A stretch of 64,000 nt of DNA from an uncultured bacterium (GCA_905214345.1 CAJMLV010000002.1:1-64000), one strand, 5' to 3'; counted from the first letter of the stretch, positions 8,384 to 18,360 are shown. A program made the numbers and translations. The notes: generated by a model not told the origin, from the sequence alone.

Positions 8384-10921
8384 GTGAAGTACGACTTCAA
8401 AGCAGTGGAAGCCAAATGGCAGAAAGTGTGGCGCGACGAGCACACCTTCCACGCCGAAATCGACCATTCCAAGCCGAAATTCTACGGCCTGGTGGAATTT
8501 CCGTACCCGTCCGCCGCGGGTCTGCATGTGGGGCATCCCCGCAGCTATACCGCCCTGGACATCGTGGCGCGCAAAAAGCGCCAGTGCGGGTATAATGTTC
8601 TGTACCCCATGGGCTGGGACGCTTTCGGCCTGCCTACCGAGAACTATGCTCTGAAGAACCACATCAACCCCGAGATCGTCACCGAGAAGAACGTGGCCCG
8701 CTTCAAGAGCCAGCTCCAGGCTCTGGGCCTGTCCTTCGACTGGGACCGCGAGATCAACACCACCGATCCCGAGTACTACAAGTGGACCCAGTGGATCTTC
8801 CTGCAGCTGTACAAGCACGGTCTGGCCTACAAGAAGGAGACCACCGTCAACTACTGCACCGGCTGCAAGGTCGTTCTGGCCAATGAGGAAGTGGTCAACG
8901 GCGTGTGCGAGCGCTGCGGCAGCCCCGTCGTCCACAAGGTCAAGAGCCAGTGGATGCTGAAGATCACCGCCTATGCCGACCGCCTGATCGACGATCTGGA
9001 CGGTCTGGACTTCATCGAGCGTGTGTCCACCCAGCAGAAGAACTGGATCGGCCGCAGCCACGGCGCCGAGATCAACTTCGACACCACTGCCGGTGATACC
9101 CTCACCGTCTACACCACCCGCGCCGACACCCTGTTCGGCTGCACCTACATGGTGGTTTCTCCCGAACATGCTTTCCTGAAGAAGTGGATCGACGAAGGGC
9201 TCATCAAGAACCCTGAGGAGATCGCCGCTTACCAGCAGGAAGCCGCCCGCAAGTCTGAATTTGAGCGCACCGAGCTCAACAAGGAAAAGACCGGCGTGCG
9301 CATCCAGGGCGTGGAGGCCGTGAACCCCGTCAACGGCAAGACCGTGCCCATCTTCATCTCCGACTACGTCCTGGCTACCTACGGCACCGGCGCCATCATG
9401 GCCGTTCCCGCTCACGACACCCGCGACTGGGAATTCGCCAAGAAGTTCGGCCTGCCCATCGTGGAAGTGGTCAAGGGCGAAACTCCCTCCAACCTGGAGG
9501 AGGCCGCTTTCACCGACGTGGCCACCGGCACCCTGGTCAACTCCGGCTTCCTGGACGGCCTGTCCGTGGAAGAAGCCAAGGAAAAGATGTATGCCTGGCT
9601 GGAAGAGAACGGCAAGGGCCACAAGCAGGTCAACTTCAAGCTGCGCGACTGGGTGTTCAGCCGTCAGCGTTACTGGGGCGAGCCCATCCCCATGGTCTGG
9701 TGCGAAAAGTGCGGCTGGCAGCCCCTGCCCGAAAGCGAGCTGCCCCTGCGCCTGCCCGAGATCACCGACTTTGAGCCCGGTGAGGACGGCGAAAGCCCCC
9801 TGGCCCGCCATACCGAGTGGGTGAACACCACCTGCCCCTGCTGCGGCGGCCCCGCCAAGCGGGAAACTGATACCATGCCCCAGTGGGCCGGTTCCAGCTG
9901 GTACTTCCTGCGCTATATGGACCCCCACAACAAGGACGCCCTGGCCAGCAAGGAAGCTCTGGAATACTGGGGTCCCGTGGACTGGTACAACGGCGGCATG
10001 GAGCACACCACCCTGCACCTGCTGTACAGCCGTTTCTGGCACAAGTTCCTGTATGACATCGGCGTGGTGCCCACCAAGGAGCCCTATGCCAAGCGTACCT
10101 CCCACGGCATGATCCTGGGCCTCAACCCCCACAGCTTTGTCAACCTGCCCGCCGACGAACAGCGCCAGCTGGTGGCGGAGTATGGTTCCGAGAAGGCCGC
10201 CAAGGCCCACCTGGTGGAGAAGTACGGCGAAATGGCCGAGCACCCGGTAGTCAAGATGTCCAAGAGCCTGGGCAACGTGGTCAACCCCGACGACGTGGTG
10301 GACGAGTACGGTGCCGATACCCTGCGCCTGTATGAGATGTTCATCGGCGACTTTGAGAAAGCCGCTCCCTGGAACACCTCCTCCATCAAGGGCTGCAAGC
10401 GCTTCCTGGACCGCATCTGGTCCATGGGCGACAAGCTGCTGGAAGGCGGCGTGCGTCCCGAACTGGAATCCCTGATGCACCGCACCATCAAGAAGGTGGG
10501 CGAGGACATCGACAGCCTGAAGGCCAACACCGCCATCGCCCAGCTGATGATCTATGTGAACGCCCTGGCGGATGCCGGCGGCGCCACCCGCGGCGAGTAT
10601 GAAGTGCTGCTGCAGCTGCTGAACCCCTTCGCTCCCCACATGACCGAGGAACTGTGGGAACAGATGGGCCATGAAGACCGTCTGGCCTACCATCCCTGGC
10701 CGCAGTACGACGAAGCCAAGTGCACCGAACAGACCATCGAGATCGCGGTGCAGGTCAACGGCAAGGTCAAGGCCCGCATCAAGGTTCCCGCCGATGTGGA
10801 AGCCGCCGATGCCATCGCCGCCGCCAAGGCGGAGCCCGCTGTGACCGAAGCCCTGGCCGGCAAGACGCTGGTCAAGGAGATCTACGTCAAGGGCAAGCTG
10901 GTCAATCTGGCCGCGAAATGA
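8384..10921 (+). CDS. leuS: Leucyl-tRNA synthetase
   Basis: A class I synthetase that charges tRNA-Leu. The 845-residue product has the HIGH-type motif HVGH (about residue 49), zinc-binding cysteine pairs (CTGCK with CERCGS, then WCEKCGW and CPCCGG), the editing CP1 domain with its threonine-rich TYGTGAIMAVPAHDTRD segment, and KMSKS near residue 623, followed by the anticodon-binding and C-terminal domains. I placed the start at GTG 8384, after GGGGAGAG, giving the usual KYDFKAVEAKWQ N terminus; the longer frame begins in rsfS and is not LeuRS-like. A strong terminator follows directly. Confidence 0.97.
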   Translation: MKYDFKAVEAKWQKVWRDEHTFHAEIDHSKPKFYGLVEFPYPSAAGLHVGHPRSYTALDIVARKKRQCGYNVLYPMGWDAFGLPTENYALKNHINPEIVTEKNVARFKSQLQALGLSFDWDREINTTDPEYYKWTQWIFLQLYKHGLAYKKETTVNYCTGCKVVLANEEVVNGVCERCGSPVVHKVKSQWMLKITAYADRLIDDLDGLDFIERVSTQQKNWIGRSHGAEINFDTTAGDTLTVYTTRADTLFGCTYMVVSPEHAFLKKWIDEGLIKNPEEIAAYQQEAARKSEFERTELNKEKTGVRIQGVEAVNPVNGKTVPIFISDYVLATYGTGAIMAVPAHDTRDWEFAKKFGLPIVEVVKGETPSNLEEAAFTDVATGTLVNSGFLDGLSVEEAKEKMYAWLEENGKGHKQVNFKLRDWVFSRQRYWGEPIPMVWCEKCGWQPLPESELPLRLPEITDFEPGEDGESPLARHTEWVNTTCPCCGGPAKRETDTMPQWAGSSWYFLRYMDPHNKDALASKEALEYWGPVDWYNGGMEHTTLHLLYSRFWHKFLYDIGVVPTKEPYAKRTSHGMILGLNPHSFVNLPADEQRQLVAEYGSEKAAKAHLVEKYGEMAEHPVVKMSKSLGNVVNPDDVVDEYGADTLRLYEMFIGDFEKAAPWNTSSIKGCKRFLDRIWSMGDKLLEGGVRPELESLMHRTIKKVGEDIDSLKANTAIAQLMIYVNALADAGGATRGEYEVLLQLLNPFAPHMTEELWEQMGHEDRLAYHPWPQYDEAKCTEQTIEIAVQVNGKVKARIKVPADVEAADAIAAAKAEPAVTEALAGKTLVKEIYVKGKLVNLAAK

Positions 10922-10928
10922 GAAAACG

Positions 10929-10956
10929 GAGCCCCCGCAGCCACGGGGGCTCTTTT
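10929..10956 (+). terminator. Intrinsic terminator after leuS
   Basis: A 9-bp stem GAGCCCCCG/CGGGGGCTC with a six-base loop is followed by TTTT, eight bases after the leuS stop. Confidence 0.88.
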
Positions 10957-10999
10957 CGCATATCAAGAGCATCTGAATTTGGTAAGGAGAGAAAAACCT

Positions 11000-13300
11000 A
11001 TGCGGCAAAAACTGGCTGCCATCCTGCCGGAACGCCTGCGCCGCCACTGGCTGGTGCTGGTGGTGATTTTGCTGGAACTGGCGTTTCTGCTGGGCGGATT
11101 CATCCAGGACCGTGAAGTGCGCGGTACCACCACCCTGCTCAGCGACAGTATGGGCGATATGGTGGAAGAGGGCATCACCCACACCAACGAGGGTACCCAG
11201 GTGGCGGAAGGCCTTTCCGGCGAGGTACTGGCTACCCGCTGGCTGGACCTGGAACCCGGCATGTACAACGTCACCGTGGCCTATCTGGGCGGCGGCGAGG
11301 ACGTGACCTGCTATTTCTACAAATCCACTGCCCAGGCGGATGTGGTCACCCTGGAAAAAGACATGCGGGCCGTGACCTTTCAGGCACTGGTGACCAGCGA
11401 CCAGGAAAAAGCCACCCTGCGCATCGCCACCGAAGGCAGCGGGTTCACCCTGGAAAGCATCGTCATTTCGTACAGCCAGGCCTACTCCTGGTATAACCTG
11501 CTCTGCCGTCTGGTGTTTTTCATCGCAGCAGACCTGATCTGGCTGCTGTGGTCCGGACGCCTGGTTCTGCCCGGCGGCCCGAAAGCCGCCGTCACTGCCC
11601 TGGGACTGGGCGGCGCGGTGCTCATTGCATCCCTGCCGCTGCTCACCGGCGGTCTGGTCCCCGGCCATGACCAGGGCTTCCACCTCAACCGGATCGAGGG
11701 CCTGGCCCAGGGCCTGGCTTCGGGGCAGTTCCCGGTGCGCATCCAGCCGTTCTGGCTGGATGGCCGCGGCTACGCGGTGTCGGTGTTTTACGGCGACCTG
11801 CTGCTCTACTTCCCGGCGCTGCTGCGCTTCTTCGGCGTTTCGGTTCAGGGGGCGTTCAAGGTGTATGCGGTGGCGGTCAACCTGGGCACCGCTCTGGTCA
11901 GCTGGTTCTGCCTGCGCCGTATGCTGAAAAACAATTGGGCGGCACTGTTCGGCAGTGTGCTCTACACCCTGTCTATCTACCGTATCATCAATATCTACCT
12001 GCGCGGCGCGGTGGGGGAATACACTGCCATGCTCTTCCTGCCGCTGGTGTTTTACGGGCTGTGGCGGATCTTCACCCAGCCCGACGGCGAACCGGCTGCG
12101 CCCCGGATCTGGCTGCCGGCGGTCATCGGCTTCAGCGGGCTGATCCAGACCCATCTGCTCAGCTGTGAGATCGTGGGCATCCTCACCCTGGCAACCTGTG
12201 TGGTGCTGCTGCGCCGCACCCTGCGCAAAAATACCTTCTGGCCTTTGTGCAAGGTGGTGGGCATCACCGCCCTGCTCAATCTGTGGTTCCTGCTGCCCCT
12301 GTTCGATTATCTGCGTCTGGACCTGGTGGTCAATACCCAGGAAAGCTCCGGCCCCCACAACGGCGCCGCGTACCTGGGGCAGATGCTGGGCCTGGCCTTC
12401 AACGGCATGACCAAGCGTTTCAACCTGGGCCTGGACCAGGGCACCTTCGAAGAAATGGCCATTGGTCTGGGACTGACCCTGCTGCTGGCGGCCGGACTGT
12501 TCGTGGTGGTCACCGCCATGGGGCAGAACCGCAAGGACCCGGTGTGGAAGCTGGGAAATTTCGGCCTGTGGGCCGGTCTGGCCTGCCTGATCCTGTCCAG
12601 CGACATCTTCCCCTGGGACAATATCTATAACTTCAACGAAGTGCTGGGCCGCCTGATCGCCATGGTGCAGTATGTCTGGCGTTTCCTCAGTCCGGCGACC
12701 TGGTTCTGGGCTCTGACGGGAGCCTGTGCCATCTGCCTGCTGAAAAACAGGCCCGATCTGCGCAACCTTTCGGCGGGGGTGCTGCTGGTGCTCACCCTCT
12801 TCAGCTGGGGCACCTTTGTGCAGAGCGCCCTCACCGACAACAAGACCCTGTTCTGTTACAGTGCCGCCAAGTTGGATTCCTGTGACGCCGGGGCAGGGGA
12901 GTACCTGCCCGCCGGTACCGAAAAAACCGACTTCCGCGGTCCCCGACTCTTTGATTCCGATGGTGTGGAACTGACCGGGACCAGTCTGGACGGCCTGCAG
13001 GCTACCTTTACCTGCCAGAGCACCGACGGCGGTACCGTCACCGTACCCACGCTGTATTATCCCTACTATCGTGCCGTGGACGAGACCGGCGCACAGCTGA
13101 GTGTGTCCCAGGACCCCGAAAGCAAGATGATCCTGGTGGAGATTCCGGCAGGGTACAGCGGCACCGTGCGGGTGGATTACGCCGAACCCTGGTTCTGGCG
13201 TGTGTCCGAAGCTGTCAGCCTGCTGACGCTGGCAGGGGTGACCGTGCTCTGCCTGCGCCGCAAAGGTTCCAAACGGCAGTCCGTCCAAGCCAAAGGATAA
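11000..13300 (+). CDS. Polytopic membrane protein, YfhO/PTPS-related (GT-C-like)
   Basis: A 766-residue integral membrane protein with an N-terminal helix (about 15-35), an extracytoplasmic beta-rich segment (about 40-160), about ten further helices, and a C-terminal extracytoplasmic beta-rich region before a last helix. The loop after the third helix (PGHDQGFHLNRIEGLAQGL, then SGQFPVRI) resembles the acidic first loop of GT-C glycosyltransferases and of the 6-pyruvoyl-tetrahydropterin-synthase-related/YfhO membrane families. The substrate cannot be read from sequence. ATG 11000 has AAGGAGAG upstream. Four bases separate it from the next membrane protein, so both belong to one envelope-glycosylation unit (inference). 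Confidence 0.75.
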   Translation: MRQKLAAILPERLRRHWLVLVVILLELAFLLGGFIQDREVRGTTTLLSDSMGDMVEEGITHTNEGTQVAEGLSGEVLATRWLDLEPGMYNVTVAYLGGGEDVTCYFYKSTAQADVVTLEKDMRAVTFQALVTSDQEKATLRIATEGSGFTLESIVISYSQAYSWYNLLCRLVFFIAADLIWLLWSGRLVLPGGPKAAVTALGLGGAVLIASLPLLTGGLVPGHDQGFHLNRIEGLAQGLASGQFPVRIQPFWLDGRGYAVSVFYGDLLLYFPALLRFFGVSVQGAFKVYAVAVNLGTALVSWFCLRRMLKNNWAALFGSVLYTLSIYRIINIYLRGAVGEYTAMLFLPLVFYGLWRIFTQPDGEPAAPRIWLPAVIGFSGLIQTHLLSCEIVGILTLATCVVLLRRTLRKNTFWPLCKVVGITALLNLWFLLPLFDYLRLDLVVNTQESSGPHNGAAYLGQMLGLAFNGMTKRFNLGLDQGTFEEMAIGLGLTLLLAAGLFVVVTAMGQNRKDPVWKLGNFGLWAGLACLILSSDIFPWDNIYNFNEVLGRLIAMVQYVWRFLSPATWFWALTGACAICLLKNRPDLRNLSAGVLLVLTLFSWGTFVQSALTDNKTLFCYSAAKLDSCDAGAGEYLPAGTEKTDFRGPRLFDSDGVELTGTSLDGLQATFTCQSTDGGTVTVPTLYYPYYRAVDETGAQLSVSQDPESKMILVEIPAGYSGTVRVDYAEPWFWRVSEAVSLLTLAGVTVLCLRRKGSKRQSVQAKG

Positions 13301-13304
13301 GACC

Positions 13305-14888
13305 ATGATGCAAGAGAAAAACCAAGAATATTCCGTCCTGCCCGCCCTGACCCGCCTGGCACGCCGCCCGGTGCTGTGGGCGGCGCTGGCGGTGCTGGCA
13401 GCCCTGGGCTACGGCTATGCCATGGCGGTGCCTGCGGTGGATATGGACGACCTGGCCATTGCCACCTACCAGCAGGGCGGGGAATTCCTCCGCCAGGGCC
13501 GGTTTACCGTCTGGCTTCTCCAGGCGCTGACCGGCATTATGGAGTATCAGCCCTTCTGGCCGGAATTCTTCTTTGCGGTATGCCTGGCGCTGGCCGGCCT
13601 GCTGCTGGCTGCGCTCTTTTACACCGCTGCCGGGCGGCAGACGGCCCTGCCCGGGGCGCTGTTTCTGGCTGGCGGACTGCTGCTGTGGCCCTACCATGGC
13701 GAGATCCTCATGTATTCCAACCAGTGCGGCGTGGGACTGGGGTATCTGCTCTGTGTTCTGGCCGCCTGTCTGGTGTGGCCCGGCATGGCCGGCGGATGGC
13801 GCCGCAGCCTGCCCGGCGGTCTGGGGGCGGCAGTCTGCCTGATGTTTGCCCTTGGATTGTATGAATCCTTCGCCCCGGTGTGGCTCACCCTGGTGTTTGC
13901 GCTGCTGCTGGCTGCGCCGGCACAGCCGCTGCGCCGCGGGGCGGGCGCTTTTCTGCGGGGGCTGTGGCCTCTGGCGGCGGCTCTTGTGCTGCGCGGCGGT
14001 GCGGCAGCAGCCCTGCGCGGGCTGACCGGCGTTACCGGCGAGAACGGCAGCGCTTCCAAGACCATCTTCTGGTTCCGGCGGGAGAGCGTGCGGGACGCCA
14101 TCCTCATCCCTTTGCGGGAATTCCTCACCAAATACGGCGCCGAAGCTCTGGCCGTGCCTGCGCTGGCGCTGCTTCTGCTGGCCTGCCTGGCCCTGGTGGT
14201 ATGGGCGGTGCCCCGACGGGGACGCCGCCTGTGGGCTCTGGGGCTGCTGCTTTCCCAGTTCTCTCTGGGGCTTTTGCAGGGCACCGGCTCCCAGATGGCC
14301 CGGGCCTGCCAGTGTTTTGCGGTGTTTGTGCCCTTTGTGGCCTGGCTGTGGCTGGGCAAGGCGCTGGATGATTCCCGCAAACCCCTGCGGGCGGTGGCCT
14401 GCGGGGTGCTGGCCGTTGCCCTGCTGGGGGTGGAAGGCTGGGCGTTGAACGATGACCTGCGTTTCGGCCGGGACCGCTGGCAGTACGAGAAATCCATCCT
14501 GGAACAGACCGCTGCCGACCTGGCTGCGCTGGACCCCACCGGGGAACTTCCCGTGGTGTTCAGCGGCGAGATCGAACTTTCTCCCGAACTGGAAGCCCGG
14601 GCGGCCATTCCCGCAGGCAACCCCGCCTACACGGCAGCCTGGGTCATTGCCACGGCGCTGGATGGTCCCCAGGGGACGCTGTATCGCTACGAAAATCCCC
14701 AGACCCTGGTGATCAACTGGGCGCAGACGGCTTTCGGCAGCCATGAACAGATGTACCTGCTCATGGAGGAACTGGGGTATGAATATCTCCGCCCCTCCGC
14801 CGAACAGCAGGCGGCAGGGGATGCCCTGGCCCAGGAACTGCCCGCCGGTGTGAGCCGGCAGGACGGATACCTGCTGGTTTGCTTCTGA
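13305..14888 (+). CDS. GtrII-like membrane glucosyltransferase
   Basis: A 527-residue multi-pass protein with about eleven membrane helices. The first extracytoplasmic loop carries the acidic motif VDMDDLAIATYQQGGEFL followed by GRFTVWLLQ, as in GtrII-type transferases that move glucose from a polyprenyl-phosphate carrier to a surface polymer. The C-terminal 130 residues are soluble. This agrees with the GtrB-like gene next to it, which would make that carrier. ATG 13305 is followed by a second ATG. The protein could instead be a general GT-C transferase; the polymer it modifies is unknown. Confidence 0.7.
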   Translation: MMQEKNQEYSVLPALTRLARRPVLWAALAVLAALGYGYAMAVPAVDMDDLAIATYQQGGEFLRQGRFTVWLLQALTGIMEYQPFWPEFFFAVCLALAGLLLAALFYTAAGRQTALPGALFLAGGLLLWPYHGEILMYSNQCGVGLGYLLCVLAACLVWPGMAGGWRRSLPGGLGAAVCLMFALGLYESFAPVWLTLVFALLLAAPAQPLRRGAGAFLRGLWPLAAALVLRGGAAAALRGLTGVTGENGSASKTIFWFRRESVRDAILIPLREFLTKYGAEALAVPALALLLLACLALVVWAVPRRGRRLWALGLLLSQFSLGLLQGTGSQMARACQCFAVFVPFVAWLWLGKALDDSRKPLRAVACGVLAVALLGVEGWALNDDLRFGRDRWQYEKSILEQTAADLAALDPTGELPVVFSGEIELSPELEARAAIPAGNPAYTAAWVIATALDGPQGTLYRYENPQTLVINWAQTAFGSHEQMYLLMEELGYEYLRPSAEQQAAGDALAQELPAGVSRQDGYLLVCF

Positions 14889-14893
14889 ACCCG

Positions 14894-14922
14894 TTGCACC
14901 GCCGCTGTGTCTGCGGTATAAT
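14894..14922 (+). promoter_or_regulatory. Sigma-A promoter for the GtrB-like gene
   Basis: TTGCAC (14894-14899), a 17-base spacer, then perfect TATAAT (14917-14922), 35 bases before the start codon at 14958. Confidence 0.75.
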
Positions 14923-14957
14923 AAGAAAAAGTTTCTGCCCGAAAGGTGGTTCCCCCT

Positions 14958-15911
14958 ATGCTGATCTCCCTCGTTGTGCCCAGTTACAATGAAGAGGAAG
15001 CCATGCCCCTGTTTTACCAGGAGGCATCCCGTGTGGCCGCTGAGATGAAAAAGAGCCACGGCGCGGATTTTGAATTCATTTTTGTGGATGACGGTTCCAA
15101 GGACGGCACTCTGCGTGTGGCCCGGGAACTGCATGACCGCGACCCCCGGGTGCGGTATGTTTCCTTCAGCCGCAACTTCGGCAAGGAAGCGGCGATCTAT
15201 GCCGGCCTGAAGGCGGCCAAGGGCGATTATGTGGCCACTCTGGACGCTGACCTGCAGGACCCGCCCGCCCTGCTGCCCCAGATGCTGGATTCGCTGCTCA
15301 CCGGCGACTATGACTGCGCCGCCACCCGCCGCACCACCCGCAAGGGCGAACCCCCGGTGCGCAGCTGGTTTGCCCGCAAGTTCTACCAGATCATCAACCG
15401 CCTCAGCGATACCGAGATCGTGGACGGCGCCCGTGACTACCGCCTGATGAGCCGCAAAATGATCGACGCGGTGCTCTCCATGGCGGAATACAACCGCTTC
15501 AGCAAGGGAATTTTCAGCTGGGTTGGTTTCAAGACCAAGTGGTTTGACTACGAAAACGTGGAGCGTGTGGCCGGACAGACCAAATGGAATTTCTGGGGGC
15601 TGTTCAAATACTCCATCGAAGGCATTGTGGGCTTTTCCACCGCGCCGCTGGTCATTGCGGCGGGGGCAGGCGTGATTTTCTGCCTGGCTGCCTTCATCGG
15701 CATCCTCTTTGTGGTGGTGCGGGCGCTGGTCTTCGGTGACCCCACCTCCGGCTGGCCCAGCATGGTCTGCATCATGCTGCTGTGCAGCGGTGTGCAGTTG
15801 TTCTGCCTGGGCATCGTGGGCGAATATCTGGCCAAGACCTACCTGGAAGTGAAGCACCGTCCCATTTATATTGAACGGGAAACCGAACAGGACCGGGACG
15901 CCCGCAAATAA
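14958..15911 (+). CDS. GtrB-like polyprenyl-phosphate glycosyltransferase (GT2)
   Basis: Family 2 transferase that loads a sugar, typically glucose, from a nucleotide donor onto undecaprenyl phosphate at the inner membrane face. The 317-residue product opens with SLVVPSYNEEEAMP, has FVDDGSKDGT and the DXD-type TLDADLQDPP, the SFSRNFGKEAA segment, and two C-terminal helices (about 232-260 and 268-292) as in GtrB, YfdH and CsbB. ATG 14958 has GAAAGGTGG upstream. It has its own promoter after the GtrII-like gene, and a MATE transporter follows. Confidence 0.93.
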   Translation: MLISLVVPSYNEEEAMPLFYQEASRVAAEMKKSHGADFEFIFVDDGSKDGTLRVARELHDRDPRVRYVSFSRNFGKEAAIYAGLKAAKGDYVATLDADLQDPPALLPQMLDSLLTGDYDCAATRRTTRKGEPPVRSWFARKFYQIINRLSDTEIVDGARDYRLMSRKMIDAVLSMAEYNRFSKGIFSWVGFKTKWFDYENVERVAGQTKWNFWGLFKYSIEGIVGFSTAPLVIAAGAGVIFCLAAFIGILFVVVRALVFGDPTSGWPSMVCIMLLCSGVQLFCLGIVGEYLAKTYLEVKHRPIYIERETEQDRDARK

Positions 15912-15932
15912 GCAGGGCAGGGAGCTTTGTAC

Positions 15933-17273
15933 ATGAATGACATGACTCAGGGCAGTGCGTACCGTCATCTCTGGCAGTACGCACTGCCCTTGATGCTGGG
16001 CAATTGGTTCCAGCTGGCTTATAACGCTGCCGATTCGGTGATCGTGGGGCGGTTCATCGGCAAGGATGCCCTGGCGGCAGAAGGTGCCGCCGCCCCGGTG
16101 ATGAACCTGGTCATCCTGGCCATTTCCGGAGTGACCATCGGCGCCGGAGTGCTCATGAGCGAATTTTTCGGCGCGCAGGACGGACCCCGTCTGCGCCGGG
16201 AACTGGCCACCACCCTGATTTCGGGGTTCTGGTTCTCCCTGGCGGTGGCGGTGCTGGGGTTCGTGTTCACCCCGCAGATCCTGCGCTGGCAGGCGGTGCC
16301 CGCCGATATTTTCGACATTACGGTGATATATCTGCGCATCACCTTCCTGGGGGCGCCCTTCACCTGCTTCTACAACGCCCTGGCTGCCGGACTGAAAAGT
16401 GTGGGCGACGCCAAAACGCCCCTGCGTTTTTTGATGTTCTCTTCGCTGCTGAACATCCTGCTGGACCTGGTGCTTATCGGAGCGCTGGACCTCGGCATTG
16501 CCTGTTCGGCGGCCACCACCGTCTTTGCCCAGGCGGTCAGCGCTCTGCTGGCGGCGGTGTATCTGGCGCGGCGGATTCCCGACCTCTGCCCCCGGCGGGA
16601 GGAATGGGCCATCGATCGTCCGCTGCTGGGCCGTACCCTGCGCTACGGCAGCGTCACCGCCTTGCAGCAGGCCTGCCAGCCCATCGGCAAGGTGCTCATT
16701 CAGGGCCAGGTCAACGCCTTGGGCGTGGATGTGATGGCTGCCTATAACGCCGTTACCCGGGTGGACGATTTCGCCTGTATCCCCGAACAGAGCGTGGCCC
16801 AGGGCATCACTACCTATATCGCCCAGAACCGGGGCGCCCGGCGGTACGACCGCATCCGCGCCGGGTTCCGGGCGGGGATGCTCATGGAATTCTGCTACTG
16901 GATTCTCATCGGCAGCATCACCGCCTTGTTCCGTACCCCCATTGTCTCCCTCTTTGTTTCGGGAGAAGGGGCCGAGCAGGTCACGGCGCTGGGCAGCCAG
17001 TATCTGGCCGCCATGGCGGTGTTCTACATCCTGCCCGCCTTCACCAACGGGTTCCAGGGCTATTACCGGGGCATGGGCCGCATGGGCATCACCCTGGCGG
17101 GAACCTTTATCCAGACCTCCCTGCGGGTGGTGTTTACCATGCTGCTGGCGCCCCGTGTGGGCATCTTCGGCATCGCCTTTGCCTGTGCGGGCGGTTGGAT
17201 CGTTATGCTGTTGTTCGAGATTCCCCTCTATTTCCTGCGTATGCGGGGACACGAGGAGGAACGGGCAGCCTGA
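15933..17273 (+). CDS. MATE family efflux transporter
   Basis: A 446-residue MATE/NorM-type antiporter with twelve predicted helices in two six-helix halves. It starts with LWQYALPLMLGNWFQLAYNAADSVIVGRFIG, a standard first-helix pattern for this family, and the second half repeats it near ALQQACQPIGKVLIQGQVNALG. It should export cationic compounds using a sodium or proton gradient; the substrate is unknown. ATG 15933 has a GGGCAGGGAG ribosome site; the TTG at 15927 is less likely. It follows the GtrB-like gene by 21 bases and ends in a terminator. Confidence 0.93.
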   Translation: MNDMTQGSAYRHLWQYALPLMLGNWFQLAYNAADSVIVGRFIGKDALAAEGAAAPVMNLVILAISGVTIGAGVLMSEFFGAQDGPRLRRELATTLISGFWFSLAVAVLGFVFTPQILRWQAVPADIFDITVIYLRITFLGAPFTCFYNALAAGLKSVGDAKTPLRFLMFSSLLNILLDLVLIGALDLGIACSAATTVFAQAVSALLAAVYLARRIPDLCPRREEWAIDRPLLGRTLRYGSVTALQQACQPIGKVLIQGQVNALGVDVMAAYNAVTRVDDFACIPEQSVAQGITTYIAQNRGARRYDRIRAGFRAGMLMEFCYWILIGSITALFRTPIVSLFVSGEGAEQVTALGSQYLAAMAVFYILPAFTNGFQGYYRGMGRMGITLAGTFIQTSLRVVFTMLLAPRVGIFGIAFACAGGWIVMLLFEIPLYFLRMRGHEEERAA

Positions 17274-17300
17274 GCCGTATTTAATATGTGTATGCAAAAG

Positions 17301-17333
17301 CCGGAAGAGGATGATTCCTCTTCCGGATTTTTG
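17301..17333 (+). terminator. Terminator after MATE gene
   Basis: An 11-bp perfect stem CCGGAAGAGGA/TCCTCTTCCGG with a four-base loop, followed by ATTTTT. Confidence 0.85.
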
Positions 17334-17343
17334 GTGCAGGCAG

Positions 17344-17382
17344 AAAAAAGGAGCGGGCCCGCCGCTGTGGCGGACCCGCTCC
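17344..17382 (-). terminator. Terminator of fba (minus strand)
   Basis: A 14-bp stem with one mismatch (17350-17363 with 17369-17382). On the minus strand it is followed by six T residues (A run at 17344-17349). Confidence 0.85.
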
Positions 17383-17406
17383 GGGTGCTTTTGGTTACAA
17401 GGAAAA

Positions 17407-18270
17407 TCAGGCCTTGTTGGCAGAGCCGAACAGCTCGATCTTCTCGCGCACGGTAGCCTTGATGGCGTCGGCGCCGGGAGCCAGCAGCTTGCGGGGGTCG
17501 AAGCCCTTGCCCTGCAGATCCTTGCCCGCTTCGATGTACTTGCGGGTGGCGTCAGCAAAGCTCAGCTGGCATTCGGTGTTCACGTTGATCTTGGAAACAC
17601 CCAGGCTGATGGCCTGACGGATCATCTCGGCCGGGATGCCGGTGCCGCCGTGCAGGACCAGAGGAATGTTGTTGGTAGCCTTGTGGATCTTGTCCAGAGC
17701 GTCAAAGTCCAGGCCCTTCCAGTTGGCGGGGTACTTGCCGTGGATGTTGCCGATGCCGGCAGCCAGGAAATCGATGCCCAGAGCGGTGATCTTGGCGCAT
17801 TCTTCGGGATCGGCCACTTCGCCGGCACCCACAACGCCGTCTTCTTCACCGCCGATGGAGCCGACCTCGGCCTCGATGGACAGGCCATGGTCGTGAGCCA
17901 GAGCCACCAGCTCGGTGGTCTTGGCCACGTTCTCGTCGATGGGATAGTGGCTGCCGTCGAACATGATGGAGGTGAAGCCGGCGGCCACGCAGGCCTTGGC
18001 GCCCTCATAGGTGCCGTGGTCCAGGTGCAGGGCCACGGGAACGGTGATGCCCAGGCTCTCGTCCATAGCGCGAACCATGGCGGCGACGGTCTTGAAGCCG
18101 GTCATATACTTGCCTGCGCCCTCAGAAACACCGAGGATGACGGGGCTGTTCATCTCCTGCGCGGTCAGCAGGATGCTCTTGGTCCATTCCAGGTTGTTGA
18201 TGTTGAACTGACCGACGGCGTAATGACCGTCGCGTGCTTTCAGCAGCATATTGGTTGCGTTTACCAGCAT
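17407..18270 (-). CDS. fba: Class II fructose-1,6-bisphosphate aldolase
   Basis: Zinc-dependent aldolase that interconverts fructose-1,6-bisphosphate with dihydroxyacetone phosphate and glyceraldehyde-3-phosphate in glycolysis. The 287-residue product has ALHLDHG (catalytic Asp and zinc His), the DGSHYPIDENV segment, EAEVGSIGGEEDGV, GNIHGKYP and the phosphate-binding LHGGTGIP and INVNTE. It is closest in style to FbaA of Bacillus; tagatose-bisphosphate aldolase is the main alternative. The start is ATG at 18270, preceded by GGGAGG on the minus strand; an in-frame ATG at 18288 would leave no space for it. It has its own promoter and terminator. Confidence 0.95.
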   Translation of the reverse strand: MLVNATNMLLKARDGHYAVGQFNINNLEWTKSILLTAQEMNSPVILGVSEGAGKYMTGFKTVAAMVRAMDESLGITVPVALHLDHGTYEGAKACVAAGFTSIMFDGSHYPIDENVAKTTELVALAHDHGLSIEAEVGSIGGEEDGVVGAGEVADPEECAKITALGIDFLAAGIGNIHGKYPANWKGLDFDALDKIHKATNNIPLVLHGGTGIPAEMIRQAISLGVSKINVNTECQLSFADATRKYIEAGKDLQGKGFDPRKLLAPGADAIKATVREKIELFGSANKA

Positions 18271-18360
18271 AGTGAAGATACCTCCCAATGTTCTTCTGTT
18301 CCGTTGCAGGAAAAACCCGCGCGGAGCCGTGCGCCCCGCGCGTCACTAGGGTATAGTCTC

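Noticed and set aside
8378..13306. Very long open frame on the minus strand (1642 codons), with similar ones at 13215-17558, 18812-23755 and 48209-53086
   Set aside because: They lie exactly opposite strong genes, have repetitive Gly/Gln/Val/His-rich composition typical of antisense GC-rich codons, and lack ribosome sites.
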